Source: Sphingomonas ginsenosidimutans (lineage in GTDB: Bacteria; Pseudomonadota; Alphaproteobacteria; Sphingomonadales; Sphingomonadaceae). Taken from it: a stretch of 55,295 nt of DNA. Both the position numbers and the translations under genes were made by a program. The DNA lies in assembly GCF_002374835.1 (NCBI RefSeq), contig NZ_NWVD01000013.1, positions 1-55,295 on the forward strand. Direction: 5' to 3'. The notes beneath the pieces are model-generated. The model saw nothing but the letters and a program-made list of their open reading frames with translations, did not search any database and was not told the DNA's origin. Shown one piece after another: positions 37,641 through 45,521 of the stretch (position 1 is its first letter; each line of letters starts with the position of its first letter).

Positions 37641-38279
37641 TCACGACTGCGACCCCGGTCGTCGAAATTCGCAAGAGACGATGCTCGCCCCCCTTCGGAG
37701 GGTCAGCTCGCGGGCCGCACGTCGTTTCGCGAATGATCTTGGCAATCCCAAAGCATGGTCCAGCTCGTCGCCGATCAACGACGCACTCAGCGCGCCCGAA
37801 ACGATGCCCTCGACGAGGGCCGGCAGCTCGTGGTCGGCGACTGTCGAGCCCCCCGTCGTGTCGCCCGCCAACTCGCTTGGTAGGCGGGAGAATCGGCTGA
37901 AGAGGGGTTCCAGCATCTGACGATCGGTCGCGGCAAGCCAGCCGATCAGCCGGCCCACGCCGGTCTGTGCGAACGTGTCGAAGACGAGGTCGACGAGGCC
38001 GGCTTCATCGATGTCGCCTGCCCTCAAGGCTCGGACACCGCGCCGGACGTCCTCCAGAAGCTGGCCGATGCCGTCGTCCGCGACGGCTGCCTGCAGGTTG
38101 GCCGCGGTGCCGAAATGATGGGTGATGCTTCCGTGCGCCATGCCTAATGCCCCGGCCACGCTCTGAAGCGTGATCGCTGCCGGCCCGAAACGCTCAAGGA
38201 TATCGCGGGCAGCGCCGACCGCTTCGCTGCGAAGCTCGTCCGGATGACGCCGGCGGCGACGGGGAGGCTCTATTGTCAC
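37641..38279 (-). CDS. TetR-family repressor of the ABC-2 exporter
   Basis: A TetR-type regulator of about 212 residues. The N-terminal HTH is around AITLQSVAGALGMAHGSITHHFG and a divergent ligand-binding domain follows. I place the start at the GTG at 38279 (VTIEPPRRRRRH) because the promoter directly upstream predicts transcription starting there; a TTG three codons earlier also keeps the frame. It is the first gene of the exporter operon and probably controls itself, the exporter and the divergent thioesterase through the palindrome over its start. Confidence 0.82.
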   Translation of the reverse strand: MTIEPPRRRRRHPDELRSEAVGAARDILERFGPAAITLQSVAGALGMAHGSITHHFGTAANLQAAVADDGIGQLLEDVRRGVRALRAGDIDEAGLVDLVFDTFAQTGVGRLIGWLAATDRQMLEPLFSRFSRLPSELAGDTTGGSTVADHELPALVEGIVSGALSASLIGDELDHALGLPRSFAKRRAARELTLRRGASIVSCEFRRPGSQS

Positions 38280-38315
38280 TGATGACAATATAAGTTAATG
38301 CCGTGTCGGTGTCAA
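38271..38315 (-). promoter_or_regulatory. TetR promoter with operator palindrome; probable leaderless start
   Basis: On the minus strand TTGACA (38315-38310), a 17-bp spacer and TATATT (38292-38287) form a near-consensus promoter. A perfect palindrome, TATTGTCA-N4-TGACAATA (38271-38290), covers the -10 and the predicted start at about 38280, which coincides with the GTG codon of the tetR gene. No Shine-Dalgarno precedes it. This layout fits an autorepressed, leaderless transcript. The sequence elements are visible; regulation is inferred. Confidence 0.75.
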
Positions 38316-38339
38316 TGACGATCAGCGGAGACGACGCGG

Positions 38340-38567
38340 ATGCCTAACGATAGCGCCGGCCATACCTGCGCCTTCGATGTGATCGCCTCCGACATCGATC
38401 ACATGGGCCACGTCAACAATACGGTCTATTTACGCTGGATACAGGAGGCGGTGATCTCCTTTTGGCACCGGATCGCGCCCGGCGATGCGCTGGAGTCGGT
38501 TGCCCGGGTCGCGATAAAGCATGAGATCACCTATCGCTGCCCCGCCTTCCTAGATCAGCGCGTTGAC
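38340..38567 (+). pseudogene. 4HBT-type acyl-CoA thioesterase, cut by IS21
   Basis: The first 76 residues of a hot-dog thioesterase: the catalytic-type motif DIDHMGHVNNTVYLRWIQEA is present, and homology stops at FLDQRVD where the IS21 end TGTCAATCGG begins (38568). A complete relative is at 44893-45330. The gene diverges from the TetR gene and shares its operator region. It is presumably inactive. Confidence 0.85.
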
Positions 38568-38656
38568 TGTCAATCGGCGTCCAAAAGGGACCCCCTACCG
38601 GCGTCCAAAAGGGACCCCCTTCGTCGAGCAGCGTACCGGGGATGACGGGCGCACTG

Positions 38657-38715
38657 TTCGCGCTGGTTGCGGCGTAGGGCGGGCGTAGCCCGACGGGAGG
38701 CGCAACCAGCGCGAA
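38657..38715. repeat. Perfect 15-bp hairpin inside the IS21 right end
   Basis: TTCGCGCTGGTTGCG (38657-38671) pairs exactly with 38701-38715. The 29-nt loop contains a smaller GGGC/GCCC stem. It lies between the IS21 terminal repeats and the istB stop, so it could be a terminator or a structure that blocks read-through. The same hairpin is present in another IS21 copy at 55137-55195. Confidence 0.8.
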
Positions 38716-38740
38716 GCGTTCTCTGCCGGTGTCCCAGGCG

Positions 38741-39208
38741 TCAGCTTCGATGTTTGAAGCGCCAGCTGTCGTTGCCGGTTTCGACGATGTCGCAATGGTG
38801 GGTAATTCGGTCGAGCAGCGCGGTGGTCATCTTGGGGTCGCCGAAGACGGTGGGCCACTCACCAAAGGCCAGGTTCGTCGTGACGATGACTGAAGTCTGT
38901 TCGTAGAGCTTGCTGACGAGGTGGAAGAGCAGCTGACCGCCCGAGCGGGCAAACGGCAGGTAGCCAAGCTCGTCGAGCACCACGAGGTCGAGGCGCGAGA
39001 GCTGGGCCGCCAGCGTGCCGGCCTTCCCAAGGCGGGTTTCCTCCTCGAGCCGGTTCACCAGATCAACCGTGTGGAAATAGCGCCCGCGGGCGCCGGCCCG
39101 TACCACATTGGCGGTGATGGTGGTGGCGAGGTGCGTCTTGCCGGTGCCCGTCCCACCGACCAGCACGACGTTGCGCCGGCCCGGAAGAAACGAGCCGCTG
39201 TACAGCGA
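38741..39208 (-). pseudogene. istB: IstB helper ATPase, C-terminal fragment
   Basis: About 155 residues of the IS21 transposition helper, normally ~250. Walker A (GGTGTGKTH) and Walker B ([12 protein letters not shown]) are present, as is the C-terminal [26 protein letters not shown]. The N-terminal DNA-binding domain is missing beyond the junction near 39208 ([11 protein letters not shown]). Confidence 0.88.
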
Positions 39209-39800
39209 GCGTACCGCGTGCCGCTCTACACGGGCGGTGCGATCCCGGCGATCCAGGCGGGTGCGGACGGCGCGGTCGAGGTGGCCCGCGCCAGGCAGGC
39301 GGGTGGTCGCGACCTGTCTCGCGTCAGGTTGGTCCGCACCTATTTCGGTCAGCAGGTTGCCGCCCAGCTGACCCGGTCGACGCGCGAGACGCTCGCAGGG
39401 TTCGATCGGCATCTGTCGGATGCCGTGAAGCTCGAGCAGAACGGGGTCATTCCCCATGCGCGCGTCCTCCAGGTTCAGGTCGCCCGCGACGCCGCCGAAC
39501 GCGCCTTCATTCGCGCGCAACTCGAGGAAGCGACTGCTGCCGACGCACTGTCGCGGTTGCTGGACCGACCCGCCGGCGTCGGCGCATCGACGCCGCTGTT
39601 CGTCAATTCGCAGCCGCTGCCTCCCGTCGGCACATTCCTGGAGGGCATAGACGCGACGCCCCGGGCCCGCGGCGCCGACGCAGCGCGTGACATCGCCAGC
39701 GCGGGGGTCGGCCTGGCGAAATCGCGCTACCGCCCGCAAGCCTTCGCGTTCGGCAGCTACAACGCCAATCGCGACAATGCGCTGCCCACGGACACGCGAA
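39208..39800 (+). pseudogene. Relic of a second TolC-family outer-membrane factor
   Basis: About 197 residues similar along their length to the factor at 36158-37537: [76 protein letters not shown] and [17 protein letters not shown]. Both ends are gone: the left is replaced by IS21 and the right runs straight into permease sequence. It is on the plus strand, opposite to the intact copy. Confidence 0.85.
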
Positions 39801-39944
39801 ACCGCGACCGCTCTGTCGGCGAGCGCCGTCTATGCCGGTTCGGCGCTTGCCTATTCGGGCGCGACGTTACCGCTGAACGGCGCCAACGCCTTTGCCCACA
39901 TCTGGAGCAACGTGCTGCCGCTGAACCCAACTCAGTCGCGGCGG
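39801..39944 (+). pseudogene. Relic of ABC-2 permease 1
   Basis: A fragment of about 45 residues ([21 protein letters not shown], then HIWSNVLPLNP) that matches the C-terminal membrane segment of the permease at 33970-35139 (SAAGLYAGASFAFAGAVFP). It is in a different frame from the flanking relics, so deletions occurred on both sides. The adaptor gene expected between the outer-membrane factor and this permease is absent. Confidence 0.75.
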
Positions 39945-40080
39945 GCTGCCCGTCGCGGTCACCACCGAACCGTTGTTCAATCGGACGGGTGGTTACAAGG
40001 GCTATGTCTTTCCGGCCGTAGCGGTGATCATCGTTCAGCAGACGCTGCTCTTCGGCGCCGCTAGGGTCAGGACTCGTTGA

Positions 40081-40838
40081 TTACAGCCAGAAGATGACGG
40101 TGGCAGCGAGGGCGATGGCGGAGAAGAAGACGGTCGGGCAGCGGTCGTAGCGGGTTGCGACGCGGCGCCAGTCCTTGAGGCGGCCGAACATGATCTCGAT
40201 GCGGCTACGTCGCCGATAGCGGCGCTTGTCGTACCTGACCGGCTCGTTGCGGGACCGCCGCCCTGGGATGCAGGGTTGGATGCCCTTGGCCTGGAGCGCA
40301 TCCCTGAACCAGTCGGCGTCGTAGCCGCGGTCACCTAGCAGCCACTGAGCCTTCGGCAGGTCGTCCAGCAACGCGGCCGCACCGGTGTAGTCGCTGACCT
40401 GCCCGGCGGTCATAAAGAAGCTCAAGGGGCGTCCGTTCGCATCGGCTACGGCATGGAGCTTGGTGTTCATGCCGCCCTTGGTGCGGCCTATCAGGCGGCC
40501 AAGGCCCCCCTTTTTACCCGCAGGCTCGATGCCGTGCGGTGCGCCTTCAGGTAGGTGGCGTCGATCATAACCGTCTTCGGCTCGGCGCCTGCCGCCGCCA
40601 GCCCTTCCATCATCCGCGTGAACACGCCTGCCTCACCCCAGCGCTTCCACCGGTTGTAGAGCGTCTTGTGCGGCCCATAGGCGCTGGGCGCATCTCGCCA
40701 GCGCAGCCCATTGCGGTTGACGAAGACGATGCCGCTCAGAACCCGTCGGTCGTCCACCCGCGGCCGGCCGTGGCTCTTGGGAAAGAACGGCCGCAGCCGC
40801 TCAATCTGCTCATCCGTCAGCCAAAACAGGTCACTCAT
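40081..40838 (-). CDS. IS5-family DDE transposase made by -1 frameshift
   Basis: The first frame (40838-40491) encodes the N-terminal half (MSDLFWLTDEQIERLRPFFP, with the first Asp in TVMIDATYLKAHRT). The second frame (ending at 40081) encodes the rest (GGMNTKLHAVADANGRP, LLGDRGYDADWFRD, and the glutamate region IEIMFGRLKDWRR). They join through a slippery A5G6 run, giving SLRVKKGGLGRLIGRTKGG. The combined length of about 250 residues fits the IS427 group. Confidence 0.88.
40503..40516 (-). other. Programmed -1 frameshift slippery site (A5G6)
   Basis: On the minus strand TAAAAAGGGGGGCC occurs where the first transposase frame ends and the second must begin. Sliding back one base gives a continuous, family-like sequence. 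Runs of A followed by G are the usual frameshift signal in IS elements of this group. Confidence 0.75.
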
Positions 40839-41624
40839 TCCGGTCTCCTCGCGGAGCCTGAATCAGATCGTGACGCTCACATCAATGGGTCCTGACCCTA
40901 CCTTCATGGGCGGACGACGCCGCTCCGGCGCATGGCGGATGGGTGTCGCGGAGTTCTGGGGAACGCTGGCGGCGTTCACGTCGGTAGGCATCCTGGGATG
41001 CTATTTCCTGTTCGGGTTCATCTTCTGGCTCCAGGCTGTGCCCGTCGATGGCGACATTACCGGCATGATGGTGATGGTCCCTGTCTTCGCCACGGCGGTT
41101 GCTGCCCTAGGGCTGCTCATCGGCAGCGTGTTCGATTGCGCCGAGCGGGCAACCTACATCCTTGGCACCGACCTCGGTGCCGTTCTTCTTCCTCACCGGG
41201 ACCGCCTATCCGCTCGATCAAATGCCGGGCTTCGTCGCCGCCCTCTCTCACTTGATCCCGGCCACCGCCGGCGTCCACACGTTCGTCCCGTTGAACCAGA
41301 TGCATGCGCGCCTGAGCGAGGTCACGATCCCCGCCTTGACCCTTGCAAGCCTCGCCCTCGGCTATGCCATGCTGGCGTATTCGCGCCTCGTCGGCTTCGG
41401 CGCGATGGTCGGGACGTCCGCCACCGAGGCCTGAATGGAGGGCAATCCTCGCCAAGGAGCGCAAGCTCCACCGTTTCCGCGGCTGTAGTGTATCGCGCAC
41501 TCATTCTAGCCGCTCGTAGTGGCTGCGACCTCGCTTCGCATGGCCACGAGACTTCGTGTCGCTGATCGCTGCCACCTGCATCGATAGTTGCCTCACGTAG
41601 AGACCTGGTCGAGTCAGCAAGAAA

Positions 41625-41642
41625 GGGAACCATTCGGTTCCC
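41625..41642. promoter_or_regulatory. Short perfect hairpin upstream of the catalase gene
   Basis: GGGAACC-ATTC-GGTTCCC forms a 7-bp stem with a 4-nt loop about 70 nt before the catalase-family ATG. It could be an operator or an RNA hairpin; there is no T-run to make it a terminator. The rest of the gap from 41435 to 41711 shows no gene. Confidence 0.4.
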
Positions 41643-41711
41643 CTAGGTGTTGTTGGTGGGTAATTGCCGGGAAATGGCTGGGCCAAGCGGCGCCGCGACC
41701 GGCGTCGGGAC

Positions 41712-42824
41712 ATGGGCAACAGACGAGGTCAGGCTTTGAAAGCACCGCTTCTCTATTCGTCCGACATCGAGACGATCGCCGAGGATGAAGATCGCCTGAC
41801 GGCCGAGATCGTCGAGCAGATGGCGGCCGGGAACCGCTGCGCTTTCGAGCATCACCGCCATGCGATCCGCGACGCGCATGCCAAGTCCCATGCTGTCCTG
41901 AGGGGCACGTTGACGGTTCACGACGATCTGGCGCCGGAACTGCGGCAGGGCATCTTCGGACACCCATGCACCTACGGCGTGGTCGCACGGCTGTCCTCGG
42001 CGCCCAGCGACATTCATTCGGACGCGATCCCTGCGCCGCGAGGATTCGCGATCAAGGTAATCGGCGTCGAAGGAGAGCGGTTGTCGCCCGATATCGGGGG
42101 CGCCAACCAGGATTTCCTGATGGTGAACTTTCCCGTCCTCGCCTTTGGCACCATCGCCAAATACAAGCTGATGCTGAGCCTTCTTGAGGCGAATGCGCAT
42201 GCGCCCGACACCTTCCAGCGGCTGATCGCAGGCACTGCGCGGGGTGCCAAGAAGACAGTGGAGGCGTTGGGGATGACGCCCGGGGCGACGCTCGAAGGTT
42301 TGGCGCGCGACAACCATCATCCGCTCGGCGAGAGCTACCATACGCAAGGTGCTATCCGCTTCGGTGACCATGTCGCCAAGCTGGCTCTGTCCCCAGCTTC
42401 CGATAACGTCCGGGCCTTGACGGGACAGCCGGTGGGCAAGGCGGATTTCTCCACGATGCGGGATGTTATGGTGGAGCATTTCGCCGGCCAGGGCGCGGAA
42501 TATGCCCTGTCGGCGCAACTCTGCACCGATCTGGCGGAGATGCCGGTCGAGGATGCGGCGGTACGCTGGGACGAGAAGGTGTCGCCGCATCGCCCGATCG
42601 CGACGCTGCGGTTCGCAGCGCAGGACGCCTACGCCCCGGCACGCCAGGTGTATGGCGACGACGTCCTGTCTTTCAATCCATGGAACGGCGTAGAGGCGCA
42701 CCGCCCACTCGGCCAGATCATGCGCATCCGCCGGGCGGCTTACGAACGCTCCACCAGCTACCGCCATCGGATGAACGCGCGCCCCCGGATCGAGCCTGAC
42801 CGGCTCGATGACATTCCCGATTGA
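41712..42824 (+). CDS. Catalase-family heme protein
   Basis: A 370-residue protein related to heme catalases but shorter than the usual ~480. HAKSHAVLRGTLTV aligns with the distal-histidine segment, then APRGFAIKVIGVEGERL and NQDFLMVNFPVLAF. The end SFNPWNGVEAHRPLGQIMRIRRAAYERS matches the proximal region of the catalase-like/SrpA group, in which the ordinary Tyr-ligand motif is replaced. It may be a peroxidase or lipid-peroxide enzyme rather than a true catalase. The ATG at 41712 has only a weak ribosome site. It heads a four-gene unit with a DyP peroxidase. Confidence 0.8.
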   Translation: MGNRRGQALKAPLLYSSDIETIAEDEDRLTAEIVEQMAAGNRCAFEHHRHAIRDAHAKSHAVLRGTLTVHDDLAPELRQGIFGHPCTYGVVARLSSAPSDIHSDAIPAPRGFAIKVIGVEGERLSPDIGGANQDFLMVNFPVLAFGTIAKYKLMLSLLEANAHAPDTFQRLIAGTARGAKKTVEALGMTPGATLEGLARDNHHPLGESYHTQGAIRFGDHVAKLALSPASDNVRALTGQPVGKADFSTMRDVMVEHFAGQGAEYALSAQLCTDLAEMPVEDAAVRWDEKVSPHRPIATLRFAAQDAYAPARQVYGDDVLSFNPWNGVEAHRPLGQIMRIRRAAYERSTSYRHRMNARPRIEPDRLDDIPD

Positions 42825-42841
42825 ACAAGCAGGAGGTCGTG

Positions 42842-43540
42842 ATGACCACAGACAACAAGGACCCGCGCCTCGCGGATGAGAGCAAGCTTCAGGAAATCCG
42901 TCGCCGGGTGGAGGAAGTCGCCGCCGATGCACCCCACCTCGCCAAGATCGCGCTCGAGGCGATGATCCGCAAACATAATCCGGACCTGAAGGGCAGCGCC
43001 CGGTCGGCGGGCCGCGCCGGCAAGCAATCCGGCAACGTGTCCGAACTCACCGCCATCGCGACGCTCAAGCCGGGCGGCGCAGAGCGCCTGCGGCGGATCT
43101 TCGATCTCACCGCCGGCAACATGGACGGGGCCCAGCGCGTCTCCACCCTGCACGACATGCGCTTCGTCTTTTTCGACGATGATACGCGCATCCTGTTCGC
43201 GACCGCCTACGACGGCGACTGGGATGCCTACATCAATGACTTTGCGACCAAGATCCCCGAGCTCATGGACCTTCTGTTCGCCAACGTCGAAGGCTGGCCG
43301 GGGATCGACAGCCCCAAGGTGAAGGATTTCATCGCCGACCACCAGATCGACGCTGCCGGCTGGTTCGTTGCCAATCCGCAGGTGACGGTGGTCGACGTAC
43401 GCCGTTTCCAGCGAATGGAGAAGGCGCTCAACGCGTTCCTCGATGCAGAGGCCGCCAACATGGGCATCGACCCGACGACCAAGGCGGCGCTCGGCCAACT
43501 TACCGACGCCATCTCCAAGCCGGAAGGGGTGGATTACTGA
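42842..43540 (+). CDS. Unknown protein linked to catalase-like and DyP peroxidase genes
   Basis: A 232-residue soluble protein. The ATG at 42842 is chosen for AGGAGG at 42831-42836. It has a charged helical N-terminus (residues 1-65) and then an alpha/beta domain with LTAIATLKPGGAERLRRIF and STLHDMRFVFFDDDTRILFATAYDGDWDAYINDF. That half has the look of a dimeric ferredoxin-like barrel, the fold also used by DyP peroxidases and chlorite dismutases. No heme-binding histidine motif can be assigned. Its fixed place between two heme-enzyme genes suggests a partner role. Confidence 0.7.
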   Translation: MTTDNKDPRLADESKLQEIRRRVEEVAADAPHLAKIALEAMIRKHNPDLKGSARSAGRAGKQSGNVSELTAIATLKPGGAERLRRIFDLTAGNMDGAQRVSTLHDMRFVFFDDDTRILFATAYDGDWDAYINDFATKIPELMDLLFANVEGWPGIDSPKVKDFIADHQIDAAGWFVANPQVTVVDVRRFQRMEKALNAFLDAEAANMGIDPTTKAALGQLTDAISKPEGVDY

Positions 43541-43541
43541 C

Positions 43542-44912
43542 ATGAGCGTTCTGGCGGACCTGAGGGCGCGCTTCAGCCGGGAGCGGGTCAAGCTGCAGCT
43601 CGACGACATCCAGGCCCTGATCCTGCGATCGCGGCCCGAGCCCTATGTCGGCTTGCACGCGATGCTGCACGTCGATGAGGCGGAAGGCGGTCGCGACCTC
43701 GTCCGCCGACTCGCGCCGCATATCCCCGCGGCCGACGATTGGACGGACGACATGGACGCTTGGACCGGCGTCGCGATCAGCCATGCCGGCCTGAAGGCGC
43801 TGGGCGTGCCAGAGGCATCGCTGAAGAGCTTTCCCCTCCCGTTTCAAAAGGGCATGGCCGCCCGAGCCGAGCAACTGCGCGACTTCGGCGAGAATGCACC
43901 CGACCGGTGGGAAGATGCCTTTCGGCCCGGCACCTGCCATATCGCGCTGACGATCTATGCCCGCGACGAAGACGCGCTTGAAAAGGCGATCAAAGTTGCC
44001 ATGACCGAGTTGGAAGCCTCGCATGGTGTCACGCTCGTCGGCACGCACAGCTTCGGGGCGGATGCCGATGCCAAGAACCCTTTCGGATTTCGCGACTCCA
44101 TCTCGCAGCCGACAGTGGCGGGCGGCGGGGTGGACCCGCGGGGCGACGAGCGCGCGATCGCGGCGGGCGAGTTCATCCTGGGCGAAAACAGCGAGACCGG
44201 CGCGCCAGTCGCAATGCCCGAACCGGCCCCGCTCGGTCGCAACGGATCGTTCGTGGTCCTGCGCAAATATCAGAGCGCGGTTGGCGCCTTCAACGATTTC
44301 ATCCGCGCAAACGCCGACAGCGAAGCCGACCAGGAGAAGCTGGCGGCCAAGATGTTCGGCCGCTGGCGCAGCGGCGCGCCGCTGATCCTGGCACCGGATC
44401 ATGACGACGAGGCGCTGGGGGCGGATCGATCACGCAACAACGACTTTAATTTCGCGGAAGATCCCAAGGGACTGGTCTGTCCGCATTCAGCGCACATGCG
44501 CCGTCTGAACCCGCGCGACAGCCAGTTGACGATCCTGACCGACGTCAACATTCACCGCATCATCCGGCGCTCTTCCACCTTCGGCCCCAAGTGGACTCCG
44601 GACGTGACGGCGGCCGACGATGCGAAAGACGATCGCGGCATCTTCTTCATCTTCATCAGCGCGCGGGCGTACGATACGATCGAGTTCCTCCAGCAGGAAT
44701 GGATCAACCGGGGCAACTTCATCGATCTTGGCACCGAAAAGGACCCGATCGTCGCGCTGCACGAGGAGCCCGGGACCTTCACCATTCCGCAGGAGCCGGC
44801 GCGAAAGCGCGTCAACGGCGTGACCACCTTCAACCGTCTGATGGGCGGCGAATATCTCTTCATGCCGTCGCTGACGGCGCTCCGGTGGATCGGTGAAGCA
44901 GGCTGGCACTGA
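43542..44912 (+). CDS. DyP-type heme peroxidase
   Basis: A 456-residue dye-decolorising-type peroxidase. The distal motif is GFRDSISQP (182-190), which keeps the catalytic Asp185 but has Ser in place of the usual Gly of GxxDG. CPHSAHMRRLNPRD (313-326) supplies the probable proximal heme ligand His318, and HRIIRRSSTFGP the conserved arginine. No signal peptide or Tat motif is present, so it should be cytoplasmic. DyP enzymes oxidise bulky substrates with hydrogen peroxide. It starts 1 nt after the preceding stop, and its end overlaps the thioesterase GTG by 20 nt. Confidence 0.85.
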   Translation: MSVLADLRARFSRERVKLQLDDIQALILRSRPEPYVGLHAMLHVDEAEGGRDLVRRLAPHIPAADDWTDDMDAWTGVAISHAGLKALGVPEASLKSFPLPFQKGMAARAEQLRDFGENAPDRWEDAFRPGTCHIALTIYARDEDALEKAIKVAMTELEASHGVTLVGTHSFGADADAKNPFGFRDSISQPTVAGGGVDPRGDERAIAAGEFILGENSETGAPVAMPEPAPLGRNGSFVVLRKYQSAVGAFNDFIRANADSEADQEKLAAKMFGRWRSGAPLILAPDHDDEALGADRSRNNDFNFAEDPKGLVCPHSAHMRRLNPRDSQLTILTDVNIHRIIRRSSTFGPKWTPDVTAADDAKDDRGIFFIFISARAYDTIEFLQQEWINRGNFIDLGTEKDPIVALHEEPGTFTIPQEPARKRVNGVTTFNRLMGGEYLFMPSLTALRWIGEAGWH

Positions 44913-45330
44913 TCCGTCCAGCGGGCCTGAGGGGCGCTCGCAATACCGTTCGCATCGGCATGCCATCACCGTTTCGGCGGACGCGATCGACGAACTGGGC
45001 CACGTCAACAATGCTGTGTACCTGCAGTGGGTGCAGCAGGCGATAACCGCGTACTGGCGCGCGGTGGCGAGGAAGGAAGATGTCGACCGGCTTCGCTGGA
45101 TCGTCGCTAGTCACGAGATCTTCTATCGAAAACCGGCCTATCACCGCGATAGTCTCATCGCGACGGTTCAGATTACCAAGCACACAGCGTCGCGAGCATG
45201 GTTCTCGACGCATATCGGCAGGGACGGCGAGACGGTCGCCGAGGTGCACTCGACGTTATGCTGTCTCGACGCGAGCTCGGGTCAACTCGTCCGCATCACT
45301 CCGGACCTTGCGCAGCCGTTCTGCCTGTAA
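44893..45330 (+). CDS. 4HBT-family acyl-CoA thioesterase
   Basis: A 145-residue hot-dog-fold thioesterase with ELGHVNNAVYLQWVQQA, the catalytic Asp/Asn-region motif of the 4-hydroxybenzoyl-CoA thioesterase group. The GTG start overlaps the end of the DyP gene. It is clearly related to the IS21-cut thioesterase at 38340-38567. It may hydrolyse acyl-CoA products of lipid-peroxide repair; the substrate is unknown. Confidence 0.85.
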   Translation: MKQAGTDPSSGPEGRSQYRSHRHAITVSADAIDELGHVNNAVYLQWVQQAITAYWRAVARKEDVDRLRWIVASHEIFYRKPAYHRDSLIATVQITKHTASRAWFSTHIGRDGETVAEVHSTLCCLDASSGQLVRITPDLAQPFCL

Positions 45331-45521
45331 CACGCCGGGCCTATGAGGGGCGGTTAACCCTGGCGAGCAGCTTGGGTCGGATGGTGCGGCGCAGCCCGCG
45401 AGCAAGCTGCGCCACGGCCGATCATGCTCAGCCTCTGGGCATCGTCGGAACGGCTCGAGCGGTCGTCGCCGACGCTGACCGGGACCGATCAAAGCTCGGA
45501 GCGATGTAAGGAAGAGCCGCG

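Larger units (their letters stand above)
38568..39208 (-). mobile_element. IS21-family remnant: right end and 3' part of istB
   Basis: The end TGTCAATCGGCGTCC starts at 38568. It is followed by two copies of the repeat CGGCGTCCAAAAGGGACCCC, a hairpin, and the 3' part of istB. The element breaks off near 39208, where an outer-membrane factor fragment begins. It is the opposite end of an IS21 from the remnant at 31926-32550, in the same orientation. Confidence 0.85.
40064..40898 (-). mobile_element. Complete IS5-family (IS427-like) insertion sequence, 835 bp
   Basis: Inverted ends GGGTCAGGACTC (40064 onward) and, from the other side, GGGTCAGGACCC (40898 inward) enclose one transposase gene in two frames. 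A TA dinucleotide flanks each end (40062-40063 and 40899-40900), a typical IS427-group target duplication. It is inserted in the permease 2 relic. The element end at 1-245 belongs to a related but distinct copy. Confidence 0.9.
39945..41434 (+). pseudogene. Relic of ABC-2 permease 2, split by an IS5-family element
   Basis: Before the IS: TEPLFNRTGGYKGYVFPAVA then VIIVQQTLLFGAA. After it: TFMGGRRRSGAWRMGVAEFW and on through two helices. Removing 40064-40898 and one TA copy rejoins the frame exactly. A further frameshift near 41160 precedes FFFLTGTAYPLDQMPGFVAAL up to the TGA at 41432-41434. The whole matches the C-terminal two thirds of the permease at 32873-33973. It is a decayed paralogue, not a functional gene. 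Confidence 0.82.
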
